A stretch of DNA of 6,011 nucleotides from JBGPLH01 sp041486365 [NCBI: Thermodesulfobacteriota bacterium] (GTDB lineage: Bacteria > JAUYMQ01), in the NCBI GenBank assembly GCA_041486365.1, contig JBGPLH010000211.1, positions 1 through 6,011 of the forward strand, written 5' to 3'. The position numbers were made by a program, and so were the translations under genes. Below, piece by piece: positions 5,865-6,011 of this stretch. The first letter of the stretch is position 1, and every line of letters starts with the position of its first letter. The notes under the pieces are model-generated. The model was not told the origin of the DNA and ran no database searches. It saw only the letters and a program-made list of their open reading frames with translations.

Positions 5865-6011
5865 TCAAACGGGGCCCTTCGCCCGCCCGATCCTCCGCCG
5901 ACCTGCCCTGATCCCGAGCAGGGCCGTCCCCAGCAGGAACAGGGAAGCCGGCTCCGGGACCTCCCGCGGGGGAGTCTGGGAGAAGAGCTGGTCGACGACC
6001 GTGATCGTCAC
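5865..6011 (-). CDS. C-terminal end of a PEP-CTERM sorting-domain protein
   Basis: The minus-strand frame runs from the window edge to a TGA at 5867-5865 and gives the last 48 residues of a larger exported protein. It has all three parts of a PEP-CTERM signal in order: the VPEPASL motif (residues 18-24 of the fragment), a short hydrophobic segment (FLLGTALLGI, 25-34), and an Arg/Lys-rich end (RAGRRRIGRAK, 35-45). Such tails direct the protein to exosortase, an inner-membrane transpeptidase-like enzyme that cleaves at the motif and passes the protein to the envelope or EPS. The functional domain lies outside the window and cannot be named. The frame is too short for automatic ORF callers that need a start codon, but the tripartite pattern is distinctive. 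Confidence 0.85.
   Translation of the reverse strand: MTITVVDQLFSQTPPREVPEPASLFLLGTALLGIRAGRRRIGRAKGPV

Noticed and set aside
5910-5936. Inverted repeat GCCCTG/CAGGGC within the PEP-CTERM gene end.
   Set aside because: It lies inside coding sequence for the hydrophobic segment and reflects Leu, Gly and Ala codon use rather than a regulatory site.
1-6011. CRISPR array, tRNA or rRNA genes, insertion sequences, retroelements or phage genes.
   Set aside because: I saw no regularly spaced repeats, no tRNA-like cloverleaf, no transposase-like protein and no terminal inverted repeats in the window.

Overview
This window is GC-rich, bacterial and densely coding. It suggests a free-living Gram-negative lineage. 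The main clue is the right edge, which carries the C-terminal PEP-CTERM sorting signal of an exosortase substrate, a system confined to Gram-negative, EPS-forming bacteria. Next to it is a large secreted nuclease with a Cys-containing tail of a kind I associate from memory with Deltaproteobacteria-like and Acidobacteria-like genomes. The phylum cannot be fixed from this sequence, and no chromosome, plasmid or phage hallmark gene is present.

Left part (1-2933, all on +). The window opens with the last 32 codons of an unrecognised gene, followed by a hairpin. Two non-identical glutathione S-transferases (GSTs) come next, one with a Ser-type and one with a Cys-type N-terminal motif. They are close enough to be co-transcribed, and a possible ATGA junction links them. 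After them come a TetR-family repressor with a WHG-type C-terminal domain and a small SnoaL-like (NTF2-fold) protein. The TetR and SnoaL-like genes both have very good Shine-Dalgarno sequences. The gap between them holds a perfect TTACCA-G-TGGTAA palindrome over a plausible -10 element, which is a candidate operator for the TetR protein. I infer a small stress or detoxification locus; its inducer is unknown.

Middle (2934-3460). A 102-residue HTH protein on the minus strand resembles the HigA-like (HTH_37-type) antitoxins and converges on the SnoaL-like gene. It has the best sigma-70-type promoter in the window (TTGACA, 17 bp, CATATT). No toxin gene lies next to it on either side, so it looks like a solitary regulator or an orphan antitoxin.

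Right part (3461-6011, all on -). A gene for a 705-residue exported protein encodes a signal peptide, an OB-fold-like region, an endonuclease/exonuclease/phosphatase (EEP) nuclease domain with all its expected motifs, an Asp-rich calcium-binding-type segment and a three-Cys C-terminal tail. It is probably an extracellular DNase or phosphodiesterase of the ExeM/YhcR type. Upstream, after a 286-bp non-coding stretch with a perfect 11-bp hairpin, lies the 3' end of the PEP-CTERM protein gene. Both are cell-surface or extracellular functions, so this half may serve the cell envelope or biofilm matrix. I found no clear evidence of a wholly new system. The most testable leads are the TetR palindrome, the toxin-less antitoxin homologue and the nuclease's Cys tail.
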